Part shown: positions 1-8,839 of the stretch, piece after piece
How the letters are laid out: each line of letters starts with the position of its first letter
Numbering within the stretch: position 1 is the first letter of the stretch
Origin: Saccharothrix carnea
GTDB taxonomy: Bacteria; Actinomycetota; Actinomycetes; Mycobacteriales; Pseudonocardiaceae
Length of the DNA: 64,000 nucleotides
Assembly: GCF_003014735.1 (NCBI RefSeq)
Contig: NZ_PYAX01000024.1
Coordinates: forward strand, 25,467-89,466
Direction of reading: 5' to 3'
Position numbers and translations under genes: made by a program
The notes under the pieces: model-generated
Seen by the model: only the letters and a program-made list of their open reading frames with translations
Databases searched by the model: none
What the model was told of the DNA's origin: nothing

Positions 1-3000
1 TGCGGCGACCAGCGCCGCCGCGTCGGCGAGCGAGAGCACCCCGGCCACGTGCGCGGCGGCGATCTCGCCGATGGAGTGGCCCGCGAGCAGGTCCGGCCGC
101 AGGCCGTGGTGGTCGAGCAGCCGGAACAGCGCCACCTCGACGGCGAACAGCGCGGGCTGGGTGTAGCGGGTCTGGTGCAGCAGGTCACCGTCCTCGGCGA
201 ACACCACCTCGCGCAGCGGGTGGTCGAGCAGCCCGTCGAACGCGGCGCACACCTCGTCCAGCGCCTCGGCGAACACCGGGTGCGCCTCGTGCAGCCCGCG
301 GCCCATGCCCGGCCGCTGCGCGCCCTGGCCGGTGAACAGCAGCGCCGTCCGACCGGTCCGGGTGGCACGGCCGCGGACCACGGCCGGCGCGTCGGTGCCC
401 GCGCTCACCGCGTCCAGCCCGGCCAGCAGGTCGTCGCGGGTGCGGCCGAGCACGACCGCCCGTTCCGCGAACGGGGTCCGGGTCGCCAGCGCCGCGCCGA
501 CCCGGGCCGGCGGCACGTCGGGCGAGGCGTCGAGGAACTCGCGCAGCCGCTGGGCGTGTGCGCGCAGCGCGGTCTCGTCACGGGCGGAGAGCACCCAGGG
601 CGTCGGCGCGGTCGGCTCGGCGGGCTCGGCGGCGGCCGGTTCGACGTGCTCCAGCACCACGTGCGCGTTGGTGCCGCTGATGCCGAACGACGACACGGCG
701 GCACGGCGCGGCCGGTCGGTCTCCGGCCACGGCCGGACCTCGGTGAGCAGCTCGACCGCGCCGGACGACCAGTTGACGTGCGGTGACGGCTCGTCCACGT
801 GCAGCGTCTTGGGCAGCACGCCGTGCCGCATCGCCTCGACCAGCTTGATCACGCTGCCGACGCCCGCGGCGGCCTGCGCGTGCCCGATGTTCGACTTGAG
901 CGAACCCAGGTACAGCGGCTCGTCGCGATCGCGCCCGTAGGTCGCCAGGATCGCCTCGGCCTCGATCGGGTCGCCCAGCCGGGTGCCGGTGCCGTGCGCG
1001 TCCATCGCGTCGATGTCCGAAGTGGACAGTCCGGCGTCGGCGAGGGCGTCGCGGATCACGCGTTCCTGCGAGGGTCCGCTGGGCGCGGTGAGGCCGTTGG
1101 ACGCGCCGTCCTGGTTGATCGCGGTGCCGCGCACGACCGCCAGCACGCGGTGACCGTTGCGGCGCGCGTCGGACAGCCGTTCGAGCACCAGCACGCCGAC
1201 GCCCTCGGACCAGGCGGTGCCGTCCGCGGCGGCGGCGAACGACTTGCACCGGCCGTCCGGTGCGAGCCCGCGCTGGCGGGAGAACTCCAGGAACATGCCG
1301 GGCGTGGCCATCACCGCCGCACCGCCCGCCACGGCCAGCGTCGACTCGCCCTGGCGCAGCGACCGCACCGCCAGGTGCAGCGCCACCAGCGACGACGAGC
1401 ACGCCGTGTCCACGGTGACCGCAGGTCCGAGCAGGCCGAGCTGGTAGGCGATCCGGCCGGACGCGACGCTGGTCGTGCCGCCGGTCAGCAGGTAACCCTC
1501 GGTGCCGGCGGGCGCGTCGTGCATCCGCGGCCCGTAGTCCTGGGCGGTCGCGCCGACGAACACGCCGGTGCGGGTGTCCTTGAGCGACTCGGGGTCGAGG
1601 CCGGTGCGTTCCAGCGCCTCCCACGTCGTCTCCAGCAGCAGCCGCTGCTGCGGGTCCATGCCCAGTGCCTCGCGGGGCGAGATGCCGAAGAACCCGGCGT
1701 CGAACTCGCCCGCGTCGTGCAGGAAACCGCCCTCGCGGACGTAGGTGTGGCCGCCGCGCTCGGGATCCGGGTCGTACAGGTCCTCCGGCCAGCCGCGGTC
1801 GGTCGGGAACGCGGAGATGCCGTCACGGCCCTCGGCCACCAGCCGCCACAGGTCCTCGGGCGAGCGGACACCGCCGGGGTAGCGGCACGCCATGCCGACG
1901 ATCGCGATCGGCTCGTCGGCGGGCCGGGACGCGGTGGTGGTCTCCACCTCGGCGCCACCGACCAGCTCGGACACCAGGTGGTCGACCAGTCGGGCCGGAG
2001 TCGGGTGGTCGAACAGCAGGCCGCTGCGCAGCGTCAGCCCGGTGGCCGCGCCCAGCTCGTTGCGCAGCTCGACGGCCAGCATCGAGTCGAAGCCCAGTTC
2101 CCGGAACGGCGCGGTCGGCTCGACCGGCGCATCGGCCGCCAGGCCCAGCACGGCGGTGATCTTCGCCGTCACCAGGTCGGTGACCACGCGCGTGCGTTCC
2201 GGCTCGGACAACGTGCCCAGCCGTTCGGCGAGCACGTTGTCGGCGACCGGGGTCGGGGTCTCGCGGGCCGGGGTGATCGTGCGGGGTGCGCGGGCCGCAC
2301 CGTCGAGCCAGTGGCGTTCCCGGGTGAACGCGTAGGTGGGCAACGGCACCCGCCGACCGCCCAGCCCGGCGTAGCACGCGCGCCAGTCGACGTCGGCGCC
2401 CCACGTGAACCAGCGCGCCACGGCGGTGAGCAGCGTGCGCACCTCGGGCCGCCCGGACCGGGCCACCGCCACCGCGCCGACCTCACCCGCCGCCGACTCG
2501 GCGACCATCGGCGCGCACACCGCGTCCGGGCCGAGTTCCACGAACGAACTGACGCCCTCGGCCTCCAGCGCCCGCACCGCGTCGCTGAACCGCACCGGCC
2601 GGCGGACCTGTTCGACCCAGTAGTCCGGTGTCCTCCACTCGTCCCGCACGACCTCGCCGGTCACCGTGGACACGGCGGCGATGCGCGGCTCGTGGAACGT
2701 CAGGCCCTCGGTGACGCGCCGGAACTCGGCCAGCATCGGCTCCATCCGGTGGGAGTGGAACGCGTGGCTGACCGCCAACCGCTTGGTGCGCCTGCCCAGC
2801 GCGGCACAGCCCGCGACCACCTCGGCCACCGCGTCCTCGTCACCGGCGACCACCACGGCGCGCGGCCCGTTCACCGCCGCGATCGAGACACCGTCGACCA
2901 GCAGGGGCCGCACCTCATCCTCGGTCGCCTCGACCGCGGCCATGGCACCGCCCTCGGGCAGCGCCTGCATCAGCCGACCGCGGGCGGCGACCAGCGCGCA

Positions 3001-4899
3001 GGCGTCGGCGAGGGACAGCACACCGGCGACGTGGGCCGCCGCGATCTCACCGATCGAGTGGCCCGCCACGAAGTCCGGCCGCAGGCCCCACGATTCGAGC
3101 AGCCGGAACAGCGCCACCTCGACCGTGAACAGCGCGGGCTGCGTGTAGCCGGTGCGGTCGAGCCCGTCACCGGTCGCGATGACGTCCCGCAGCGGTCGGT
3201 CCAGCACGGGGTCCAGGTGCGCGCAGACCTCGTCGAACGCCGCGGCGAACGCCGGGAACGCCCGGTACAGCTCCAACCCCATGCCGACGCGCTGGGCGCC
3301 CTGGCCGGTGAAGACGAACGCGTGCCGCCCGTCCGGCCGCGCGGCGCCGACGACGATGTCGCCCCCGGTCTCCCCGGCGGCCAGCCGGTCGAGCGCGGCG
3401 AGGAAGCCGTCCCGGTCGTCCGCGACGACGACGGCCCGGTGCCCGAAGACCGAACGGGTGGACGCCAGCGACCACCCGACGTCGACGGTGTTGGCGTCGT
3501 CCGCCACGGCGTCGCGCAGCCGGGCCGCCTGGCCGCGCAAGGCCTCCGCGCTGCGGGCGGACAGCACCCACGGCAACGCGGTGCGCTGCTCGGGAGCCGG
3601 TCCGGTGGCGCCGGCAGGACCCTCCGACACGACGACGTGGCAGTTCGTGCCGCCCATGCCGAACGAGCTGACACCCGCCACCAGCGGTGCGTCCGGTCGC
3701 GGCCACGCGGTCAGTTCCCGCTGCACGGACAGGTTCAGCTCGGCCAGCGGGATGGCCGGGTTCGGCGTGGCGAAGTTCAGGCTCGGCGGCAGCTCGCGGT
3801 GCGCGATGCCCAGCAGCACCTTCACCAGGCCGGCGATGCCCGCCGCGCCCTCCAGGTGCCCGATGTTCGTCTTCACCGACCCGACCGGCAGCGGCGCGGT
3901 GCGGTCACGGCCCAGCGCGGCACCCAGCGCGGCGGCCTCGATCGGGTCGCCCACCGGCGTACCGGTGCCGTGCAGCTCCACGTACTGCACGTCGTCCGCG
4001 GCCAACCCCGCCCGCCGGACCGCCGCCCGCACGACCTGCTCCTGCGCCTCGCCGCTGGGCACGGTCAGGCCCTCGGTGGCGCCGTCGTTGTTCACCGCGC
4101 TGCCGCGGATCACGCCGTACACGTGGTCACCGTCGGCCAACGCCCGGGACAGCGGCTTGAGCACCAGGGCGGCGCCGCCCTCGCCCCGCACGAAACCGTT
4201 GGCGCGCGCGTCGAACGTGTAGCACCGGCCGTCCGGCGAGAGCCCGCCGAACCGCTGCGCGCTGACCCCGCTCTCGGCGAGGATGTTCAGGTTGACGCCC
4301 GCGACGATGGCCGCGTCCGACTCGCCGCTGCGCAGGCTCTCCACCGCCAGGTGCACGGCGACCAGGGACGACGACTGCGCCGAGTCGAGCGTGAGGCTCG
4401 GGCCGCGCAGCCCGAGGTGGTAGGACACCCGGTTGGCGATCACGCCCCGGTTCAGGCCCGTCATCGAGTGCTGGGTCAGCACCGCGTCACCGTGCTGGTA
4501 GGCCAGGGCGGCGTAGTCGTCGCGCAACGTGCCGACGAACACCGCGGTCCGGCTGCCGGCGAGGTCGGCGGGGACGACCGCCGCGTCCTCCAGCGCCTCC
4601 CAGGCCAGTTCCAGCACCAGGCGCTGCTGCGGGTCCATGACCGCGGCCTCGCGCGGTGACACGCCGAAGAAACCCGCGTCGAACCGGTCCACCGCGTCCA
4701 GGAAGCCGCCCCGCCGGGTGCCGTCACCGGACTGCGGGCGGTCGGGCGGTGCGTCGGTGACGGCGTCGGTACCGCTGCGCAGCAGGTGCCAGAACGCGGC
4801 CGGGTCGGGTGCGCCCGGCAGCCGGCACGACAGCCCGACGACGGCGACCTGGTCACCGGGCTCGGGCTCTGCTCCACCACGGTGCGCATTCGTGATCAC
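1..4899 (-). CDS. Modular type I polyketide synthase, N-terminal part (KSQ-AT-ACP-KS-AT...), cut by left edge
   Basis: This is the first 1633 codons of a polyketide synthase that continues past position 1. Residues about 17-440 are a ketosynthase whose active site reads DSAQSSS with Gln175 in place of Cys, the hallmark of KSQ loading domains that decarboxylate an ACP-bound extender to make the starter. Residues about 530-830 are an acyltransferase with GHSIGE (Ser615) and HAFH near residue 710, the malonyl-type signature. An ACP with GFDSM (Ser939) follows. A second KS carries the normal TACSSS (Cys1167) and a second AT begins, with GHSIGE at Ser1609; its specificity motif lies outside the window, though its TRYTQ stretch looks malonyl-like. 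No KR, DH or ER is present in the loading module. The GTG start is chosen because the frame gives V-I-T-N before the KS and AAAGG lies upstream. Starter is inferred to be acetyl made from malonyl. Confidence 0.95.
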   Translation of the reverse strand, partial: MITNAHRGGAEPEPGDQVAVVGLSCRLPGAPDPAAFWHLLRSGTDAVTDAPPDRPQSGDGTRRGGFLDAVDRFDAGFFGVSPREAAVMDPQQRLVLELAWEALEDAAVVPADLAGSRTAVFVGTLRDDYAALAYQHGDAVLTQHSMTGLNRGVIANRVSYHLGLRGPSLTLDSAQSSSLVAVHLAVESLRSGESDAAIVAGVNLNILAESGVSAQRFGGLSPDGRCYTFDARANGFVRGEGGAALVLKPLSRALADGDHVYGVIRGSAVNNDGATEGLTVPSGEAQEQVVRAAVRRAGLAADDVQYVELHGTGTPVGDPIEAAALGAALGRDRTAPLPVGSVKTNIGHLEGAAGIAGLVKVLLGIAHRELPPSLNFATPNPAIPLAELNLSVQRELTAWPRPDAPLVAGVSSFGMGGTNCHVVVSEGPAGATGPAPEQRTALPWVLSARSAEALRGQAARLRDAVADDANTVDVGWSLASTRSVFGHRAVVVADDRDGFLAALDRLAAGETGGDIVVGAARPDGRHAFVFTGQGAQRVGMGLELYRAFPAFAAAFDEVCAHLDPVLDRPLRDVIATGDGLDRTGYTQPALFTVEVALFRLLESWGLRPDFVAGHSIGEIAAAHVAGVLSLADACALVAARGRLMQALPEGGAMAAVEATEDEVRPLLVDGVSIAAVNGPRAVVVAGDEDAVAEVVAGCAALGRRTKRLAVSHAFHSHRMEPMLAEFRRVTEGLTFHEPRIAAVSTVTGEVVRDEWRTPDYWVEQVRRPVRFSDAVRALEAEGVSSFVELGPDAVCAPMVAESAAGEVGAVAVARSGRPEVRTLLTAVARWFTWGADVDWRACYAGLGGRRVPLPTYAFTRERHWLDGAARAPRTITPARETPTPVADNVLAERLGTLSEPERTRVVTDLVTAKITAVLGLAADAPVEPTAPFRELGFDSMLAVELRNELGAATGLTLRSGLLFDHPTPARLVDHLVSELVGGAEVETTTASRPADEPIAIVGMACRYPGGVRSPEDLWRLVAEGRDGISAFPTDRGWPEDLYDPDPERGGHTYVREGGFLHDAGEFDAGFFGISPREALGMDPQQRLLLETTWEALERTGLDPESLKDTRTGVFVGATAQDYGPRMHDAPAGTEGYLLTGGTTSVASGRIAYQLGLLGPAVTVDTACSSSLVALHLAVRSLRQGESTLAVAGGAAVMATPGMFLEFSRQRGLAPDGRCKSFAAAADGTAWSEGVGVLVLERLSDARRNGHRVLAVVRGTAINQDGASNGLTAPSGPSQERVIRDALADAGLSTSDIDAMDAHGTGTRLGDPIEAEAILATYGRDRDEPLYLGSLKSNIGHAQAAAGVGSVIKLVEAMRHGVLPKTLHVDEPSPHVNWSSGAVELLTEVRPWPETDRPRRAAVSSFGISGTNAHVVLEHVEPAAAEPAEPTAPTPWVLSARDETALRAHAQRLREFLDASPDVPPARVGAALATRTPFAERAVVLGRTRDDLLAGLDAVSAGTDAPAVVRGRATRTGRTALLFTGQGAQRPGMGRGLHEAHPVFAEALDEVCAAFDGLLDHPLREVVFAEDGDLLHQTRYTQPALFAVEVALFRLLDHHGLRPDLLAGHSIGEIAAAHVAGVLSLADAAALVAA

Positions 4900-5191
4900 G
4901 CTGGAATCAACCTTTCGTGCCGGAATCGCGAGGGTGTTTTCGGCGCAACCGGAGTCGACCGACCGGTGCGGGCGCGGGCAGACGTGCGGCCATTCGAAGA
5001 CGAATCTCGCACGACGCCGGTAATGGCCCGGTACGCGTCGGGTCTCGACCGCCCGCGTGGCGCCCCGGTTACCTCGCGGGGCGACCCGGTTACCGGCAGG
5101 TGGGCGGTAAGTGGGGCGGGTCCGGATACTTTTCATCACGAAATCCCTGCGGACGTCAATAGTTCAACGCCGGAAAGGGAGAAAACCTGAC
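4900..5191. promoter_or_regulatory. Divergent promoter region between PKS and SnoaL-like gene, with SARP-type heptamers
   Basis: No gene is seen in these 292 bases. They separate the leftward PKS from the rightward 5192 gene, so both promoters must lie here. CGGTAAT at 5018-5024 and CGGTACG at 5029-5035 are heptamers in direct repeat with an 11-bp period, the layout known for SARP regulators. GGTTACC occurs at 5067-5073 and 5088-5094; the latter is part of the palindrome CGGTTACCG. A short inverted repeat ATTCG-AAGA-CGAAT is at 4992-5005. Binding by the cluster's two SARP-family proteins is inference. Confidence 0.55.
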
Positions 5192-5587
5192 ATGGCAACC
5201 ACCACGACCGGTTTCGAACCGGTCACCGAGGCGCACGACCACATCGACGTGTACGTCCGCGCGTTCAACTCCGGCGACCCGGACCTGCTGCTCGCGCTCT
5301 ACGCCGACGACGCGGTGTCGGTGTGGGAGGGCCAGGCGATGACCGGTCAGCCCCGGAGGGACGCGCTGGCCGAGATCCTCAGCGCCGGGCCGAAGATGAC
5401 CGCCACGATCCGCGAGTCGCACATCACCGCGGACGCGGCGCTGATGATCGTGGACTGGACGGTCGAGACCCCCCAGCCCGACGGCACCGCCGAGACGATG
5501 TCCGGCCAGGCCGTCGACGTGCTGCGCCGCGCCGCCGACGGCCGGTGGCGCCACGTGATCGACCACCCCCACGGCGCCGAGCGCTGA
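5192..5587 (+). CDS. SnoaL-like (NTF2-fold) small protein 1
   Basis: A 131-residue protein with the SnoaL/NTF2-like pattern: an N-terminal helix with VYVRAFNSGDPDLLLALYADDAV, then a G-x-x-M-TGQ-R segment and an alternating strand region ending in WRHVIDHP. Members of this superfamily act as cyclases, hydrolases, isomerases or simple ligand binders in polyketide pathways, so the reaction cannot be assigned. The ATG at 5192 is preceded by GGAAAGGGAG, a good ribosome site, so the longer upstream frame is not used. It is 25 bp upstream of a flavin-type monooxygenase and is clearly paralogous to the protein at 6814, sharing the RAFNSGD/VAFNSGD and TGQ segments. Together the three genes look like one transcription unit under the 4900-5191 promoter. 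Confidence 0.85.
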   Translation: MATTTTGFEPVTEAHDHIDVYVRAFNSGDPDLLLALYADDAVSVWEGQAMTGQPRRDALAEILSAGPKMTATIRESHITADAALMIVDWTVETPQPDGTAETMSGQAVDVLRRAADGRWRHVIDHPHGAER

Positions 5588-5612
5588 CCGAGAACGATTC
5601 TGGAGAGCACCC

Positions 5613-6785
5613 GTGACCAACACCTTCACCGACGTCGCGTCCGTGGTGGACGCCGTCAAGGACATCGTCCCCAAGCTCCGGGAGAACGGCCGGGAAGCCG
5701 AGGAGCTGCGCTGGCTCCCGGAGGAGAACATCGCCCTGCTGGAGAAGGCGGGCGTGTTCCGCATCGCCACGCCCAAGCGGTACGGCGGGCTCGACCTCCC
5801 GATCGAAGACCAGGTCCGGGTGCTCACCGAGGTGGCCCGCGGCTGCGGCTCGACCGGCTGGGTGGCCATGGTGTGGTCGTCGAGCACCTGGCTGGCCACC
5901 CTGTTCCCCGACCGCGCGCAGGAGGAGATCTTCGCGAGCGACTCGGTGCGCATCTCCGGCGGGTTCACCCCGAGCGGCACGCTCACCCCGGTCGAGGGCG
6001 GTTACATCCTCGACGGAAGCTGGCGGTTCAACTCCGGCTGCCGCGGCGCGGACTGGAACATCGCGACCTCGACCGTGCACCACCCGGACGGCACCCCGGA
6101 AGAACTCGTCGCCATCGTGCCGATGTCGGAGTTCACCATCGCCGACGACTGGCACACCTCCGCCGCGGCGGCGACGGGCAGCTCGACGTCCACCGCGAAG
6201 GGCGTGTTCGTCCCGGCCCACCGGGTGATCACCTTCGTGGACGCGATCCTCGGCTCCGCACCGGACCGCACCCCGACCCCGGGCCGCGGCTACGGCCTGT
6301 TCAGCTTCGTGCTGGCCTCCGCGGTGGCGACCTACGTCGGCATCGCCAAGGGCGCGCTGGAGCTGTTCCTGGAGCGGGTCAAGGGCCGCGCCATCGCCTA
6401 CACCAACCACACCGACCAGTCCCAGCACCCGCTCACCCAGATCCAGGTGGCGACCGCGGCGAACAAGATCACCGCCGCGGAGGCGATGCAGGACCGGTGG
6501 CTGCGGCTGCTCCAGGAGCGGGCGGACTCGGACGAGCCGATGACCGACGCGGAGAAGGCGGCGATGCGCGGTCAGGCCGCGTTCGCGATCCAGCTGGCCA
6601 AGGAAGCCGTCGAGGTGCTCTACACCGCGAGCGGCGCGACGGTCATCCAGCGCAGCGTGCCGCTCCAGCGGTTCCACCGCGACATCCAGGGTTTGGCGCA
6701 GCACGGCCTGCTGCTGCTGAGCACCAACCTCGAAGTGCACGGCCGGGTCCTGCTCGGCCTCGACCCGGACAGCCCGTTCCTGTGA
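5613..6785 (+). CDS. Acyl-CoA-dehydrogenase-like flavin monooxygenase
   Basis: A 390-residue protein of the acyl-CoA dehydrogenase fold, closest in style to the group D flavin monooxygenases (HsaA, IacA, DszC type) rather than to true dehydrogenases. The N-terminal alpha domain carries LEKAGVFRI and PKRYGG, the beta domain GGYILDGSWRFNSGCRGADW, and the C-terminal helices end with a HRDIQGLAQHGLL segment where these monooxygenases have a conserved His/Asp region. Such enzymes use reduced FMN or FAD and oxygen to hydroxylate aromatic or polyketide substrates and need a separate flavin reductase; none was seen in the window. The GTG start at 5613 has GGAGAG upstream. It lies between two SnoaL-like genes with spacers of 25 and 28 bp, suggesting that oxidation and a follow-up cyclisation or rearrangement are coupled. 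Confidence 0.85.
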   Translation: MTNTFTDVASVVDAVKDIVPKLRENGREAEELRWLPEENIALLEKAGVFRIATPKRYGGLDLPIEDQVRVLTEVARGCGSTGWVAMVWSSSTWLATLFPDRAQEEIFASDSVRISGGFTPSGTLTPVEGGYILDGSWRFNSGCRGADWNIATSTVHHPDGTPEELVAIVPMSEFTIADDWHTSAAAATGSSTSTAKGVFVPAHRVITFVDAILGSAPDRTPTPGRGYGLFSFVLASAVATYVGIAKGALELFLERVKGRAIAYTNHTDQSQHPLTQIQVATAANKITAAEAMQDRWLRLLQERADSDEPMTDAEKAAMRGQAAFAIQLAKEAVEVLYTASGATVIQRSVPLQRFHRDIQGLAQHGLLLLSTNLEVHGRVLLGLDPDSPFL

Positions 6786-6813
6786 GCACGACAGACGAAA
6801 GCGAGAAGCGATC

Positions 6814-7221
6814 GTGACCGACACCGTTGGCAGTCTCGACCTGGTCCTGACCGACGACCCCGATCAGCAGAACGAGGTGTTCACCGTCGCGTTCAACTCC
6901 GGCGACGGCGACCTGTTCGACCGGCTCTACCACGCCGACGCGATCTCCAACCTGTCCGGGCAACCGCTGACCGGACAGGCGCGCGTCGAGGCGATCAAGC
7001 AGATGCTGGCGGCGAAGCCGTCGCTGTCGGCGACCTTGCGCGAGGTCTACACGACCGGGGACACCCGGTTGCTGATCGTGGACTTCGAGCTGGAGGCGCC
7101 CGGCGAGGACGGCACGCCGGTCAGGATGACCGGCACGTGCACCGACGTGATGACGCGGGACGCGAACGGCCGGTGGTTCATGGCCGTGGACCGTCCCGTC
7201 ATCGACGAGCCCGCCGCGTAG
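6814..7221 (+). CDS. SnoaL-like (NTF2-fold) small protein 2
   Basis: A 135-residue SnoaL/NTF2-like protein, paralogous to the one at 5192 (shared FNSGDxD, LSGQPLTGQ and LLIVDFELE/LMIVDWTVE segments). It begins with GTG at 6814, 28 bp after the monooxygenase stop, with AAGCGAGAAG upstream. The family ranges from polyketide cyclases and epoxide hydrolases to subunits without activity, so its role is open. The two copies flanking one oxygenase may form a heteromeric pocket or act on successive intermediates; that is inference. A strong hairpin starts seven bases after the stop codon and probably ends this three-gene transcript. Confidence 0.82.
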   Translation: MTDTVGSLDLVLTDDPDQQNEVFTVAFNSGDGDLFDRLYHADAISNLSGQPLTGQARVEAIKQMLAAKPSLSATLREVYTTGDTRLLIVDFELEAPGEDGTPVRMTGTCTDVMTRDANGRWFMAVDRPVIDEPAA

Positions 7222-7227
7222 TGCCGA

Positions 7228-7264
7228 CGGGCGGTCGGGCGCGGCGAGAGCGCCCGGCCGCCCG
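7228..7264 (+). terminator. Hairpin terminator after SnoaL-like 2
   Basis: Arms 7228-7242 and 7250-7264 pair over 15 bases with one G-U wobble and a 7-base loop. It begins seven bases past the TAG stop. A run of eight T occurs further on, near 7309-7316, but not directly after the stem. Confidence 0.75.
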
Positions 7265-7516
7265 ATCCCGGATGTGCGGGTGCCCGTCCGGCGAGGACGC
7301 TTTTCAAGTTTTTTTTCCAGCTTTTCGCCGTTCTCACCACACCGGCCGGTAATCGTCGGGTAACCACCGACCCGGTTTTCGCGGCGAGCGCGGTCGAGAA
7401 CGTCGGGTTACCGGCGTGTGGTGGCCGTCTCCATAAACTCCGAATCAACGGACCAACGGATCACGGCGACCGGGACACGTTCGTCGTCAGGCCTCGCACA
7501 CCCCTGGAGAACAGCA
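7265..7516 (+). promoter_or_regulatory. Promoter region of the P450 operon with heptamer repeat
   Basis: No gene is seen. CGGTAAT at 7347-7353 and GGGTAAC at 7358-7364 are related heptamers 11 bp apart, and GTTACCG occurs at 7407-7413. The same motif family is found upstream of the PKS, the 26642 amine oxidase and the 36843 aminotransferase. The region also holds a T-rich stretch around 7301-7316, unusual in this GC-rich DNA. The P450 frame is open back to a GTG at 7418, but the start at 7517 has the better ribosome site. Confidence 0.5.
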
Positions 7517-8743
7517 GTGGCACCCTCGACGCCTGCCCCCGGGCTTTTCGACTACCAGTACTACCAGGACCCCTACCCGGCGTTCGAGTGGTTGCGGAAC
7601 AACGCGCCGATGCACGAGTTCCGATTCCCGGTCGGCGATGTGCCGATGTGGATCGTGAGCCGGTACGACGACGTCCGGGAGCTGATGGGCGACCCGCGGT
7701 TCAGCACCGATGCCACGGCGTGGGCGAGTGACGAGTTCAAGGCCTCCGGCATGGTGCTCGGCGAGGGCACGGTGTTCGAGAAGACGCTCACCGTGCTGGA
7801 CCCGCCGGACCACACGAGGGTGCGCAAGCTCGCGATGAGCGCGTTCACGCCCCGCAAGATCGCGCAGTGGAAGAGCGCGATCGAAGGGGTCGTGGCGGGT
7901 GCGCTGGACCGGCTGGCCGCGCAGGAGCAGCCGGACCTCATGGACTACGCGGGCCAGGTCGCGGCGGAGGTCATGGGCGCGTTCCTCGGGTTCCGGCTGG
8001 ACCGCTACGAGGACACCATCTCGGCGATCGAGCGCGCGTTCAACCCCGCCCCGGACAGCCAGGACGACGTGCGGCAGGCGTACGGCGAGATCGAGCAGTA
8101 CGCCCGTGAGCTGATCGAGGAGAAGCGGCGGCAGCCGGGCGAGGACCTCGCGTCCACGCTCATCACCGCCCGCGACGGCGGCGACCGGCTCAGCGAGGAC
8201 GAGCTGGCGTCCATGATCGCACTGATGATCCTGGCGGGCCTGGACACCACCCGCAACCTGGTCGGCTCGGCGAGCCTGGGCCTGCTGGACTTCCCCGACC
8301 AGCGCAAGCTGCTGGCCGAGCAACCGGAGCTGATCGACGCGGCGGTGGAGGAGTTCCTGCGCTACGACGGGGCGTTCACCATCGCCCTGTTCCGCTTCGC
8401 CAAGGAAGACCTGGAGTTCGGCGGCGTGCGGCTGCCCGCGGGCGCGCCCGTGGTGGCGGCCCTGCAGTCGGCGAACCGGGACGAGCGCAAGTACGTCGAC
8501 CCGAACCGGCTGGACTTCACCCGCACCGGTCCGCGCCACCTCGGCCTGGGCCACGGCCTGCACAACTGCCTCGGCTCGGCCCTGGCGCGGCTGGAGACGA
8601 AGATCGCGCTGCCCGCGCTGTTCAACCGGTTCCCCGAGCTGGAACTGGCCATCCCGCGCGACGAGATCCACTACACCGAGGACTGGATCTCCCGCACGGT
8701 CATCACGTTCCCGGTGCGCCTCGGCGCCGATCGCGGCAACTGA
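7517..8743 (+). CDS. Cytochrome P450 monooxygenase 1
   Basis: A 408-residue bacterial P450. The I-helix oxygen-binding segment is AGLDTT, the K-helix ExxR is seen in EEFLRYD, and the haem loop GLGHGLHNCLG carries the cysteine ligand at residue 351. The usual Phe seven residues before the Cys is Leu here. It needs ferredoxin and reductase partners; none is in the window. The GTG at 7517 is chosen because GGAG lies 9 bases upstream and the protein then begins VAPSTPAPGLFDYQYY, typical for the family. It is followed 96 bp later by the GMC oxidoreductase on the same strand and is likely a late oxidation step on the polyketide. Confidence 0.92.
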   Translation: MAPSTPAPGLFDYQYYQDPYPAFEWLRNNAPMHEFRFPVGDVPMWIVSRYDDVRELMGDPRFSTDATAWASDEFKASGMVLGEGTVFEKTLTVLDPPDHTRVRKLAMSAFTPRKIAQWKSAIEGVVAGALDRLAAQEQPDLMDYAGQVAAEVMGAFLGFRLDRYEDTISAIERAFNPAPDSQDDVRQAYGEIEQYARELIEEKRRQPGEDLASTLITARDGGDRLSEDELASMIALMILAGLDTTRNLVGSASLGLLDFPDQRKLLAEQPELIDAAVEEFLRYDGAFTIALFRFAKEDLEFGGVRLPAGAPVVAALQSANRDERKYVDPNRLDFTRTGPRHLGLGHGLHNCLGSALARLETKIALPALFNRFPELELAIPRDEIHYTEDWISRTVITFPVRLGADRGN

Positions 8744-8839
8744 GCGCCGGGGAGTTCCCCGAACGGAACGCGCGGCGCGGCCGGCCGAACGGCGCGCGGC
8801 GCGACGACCGGTGCGCACAAACCATGCTGGGGGTGGAAA

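Noticed and set aside
799..4659. A very long plus-strand open frame (1286 codons) across the PKS gene
   Set aside because: It is antisense to the PKS, rich in Arg, Gly, Gln and His, and has no domain. Long mirror frames are usual opposite high-GC genes.
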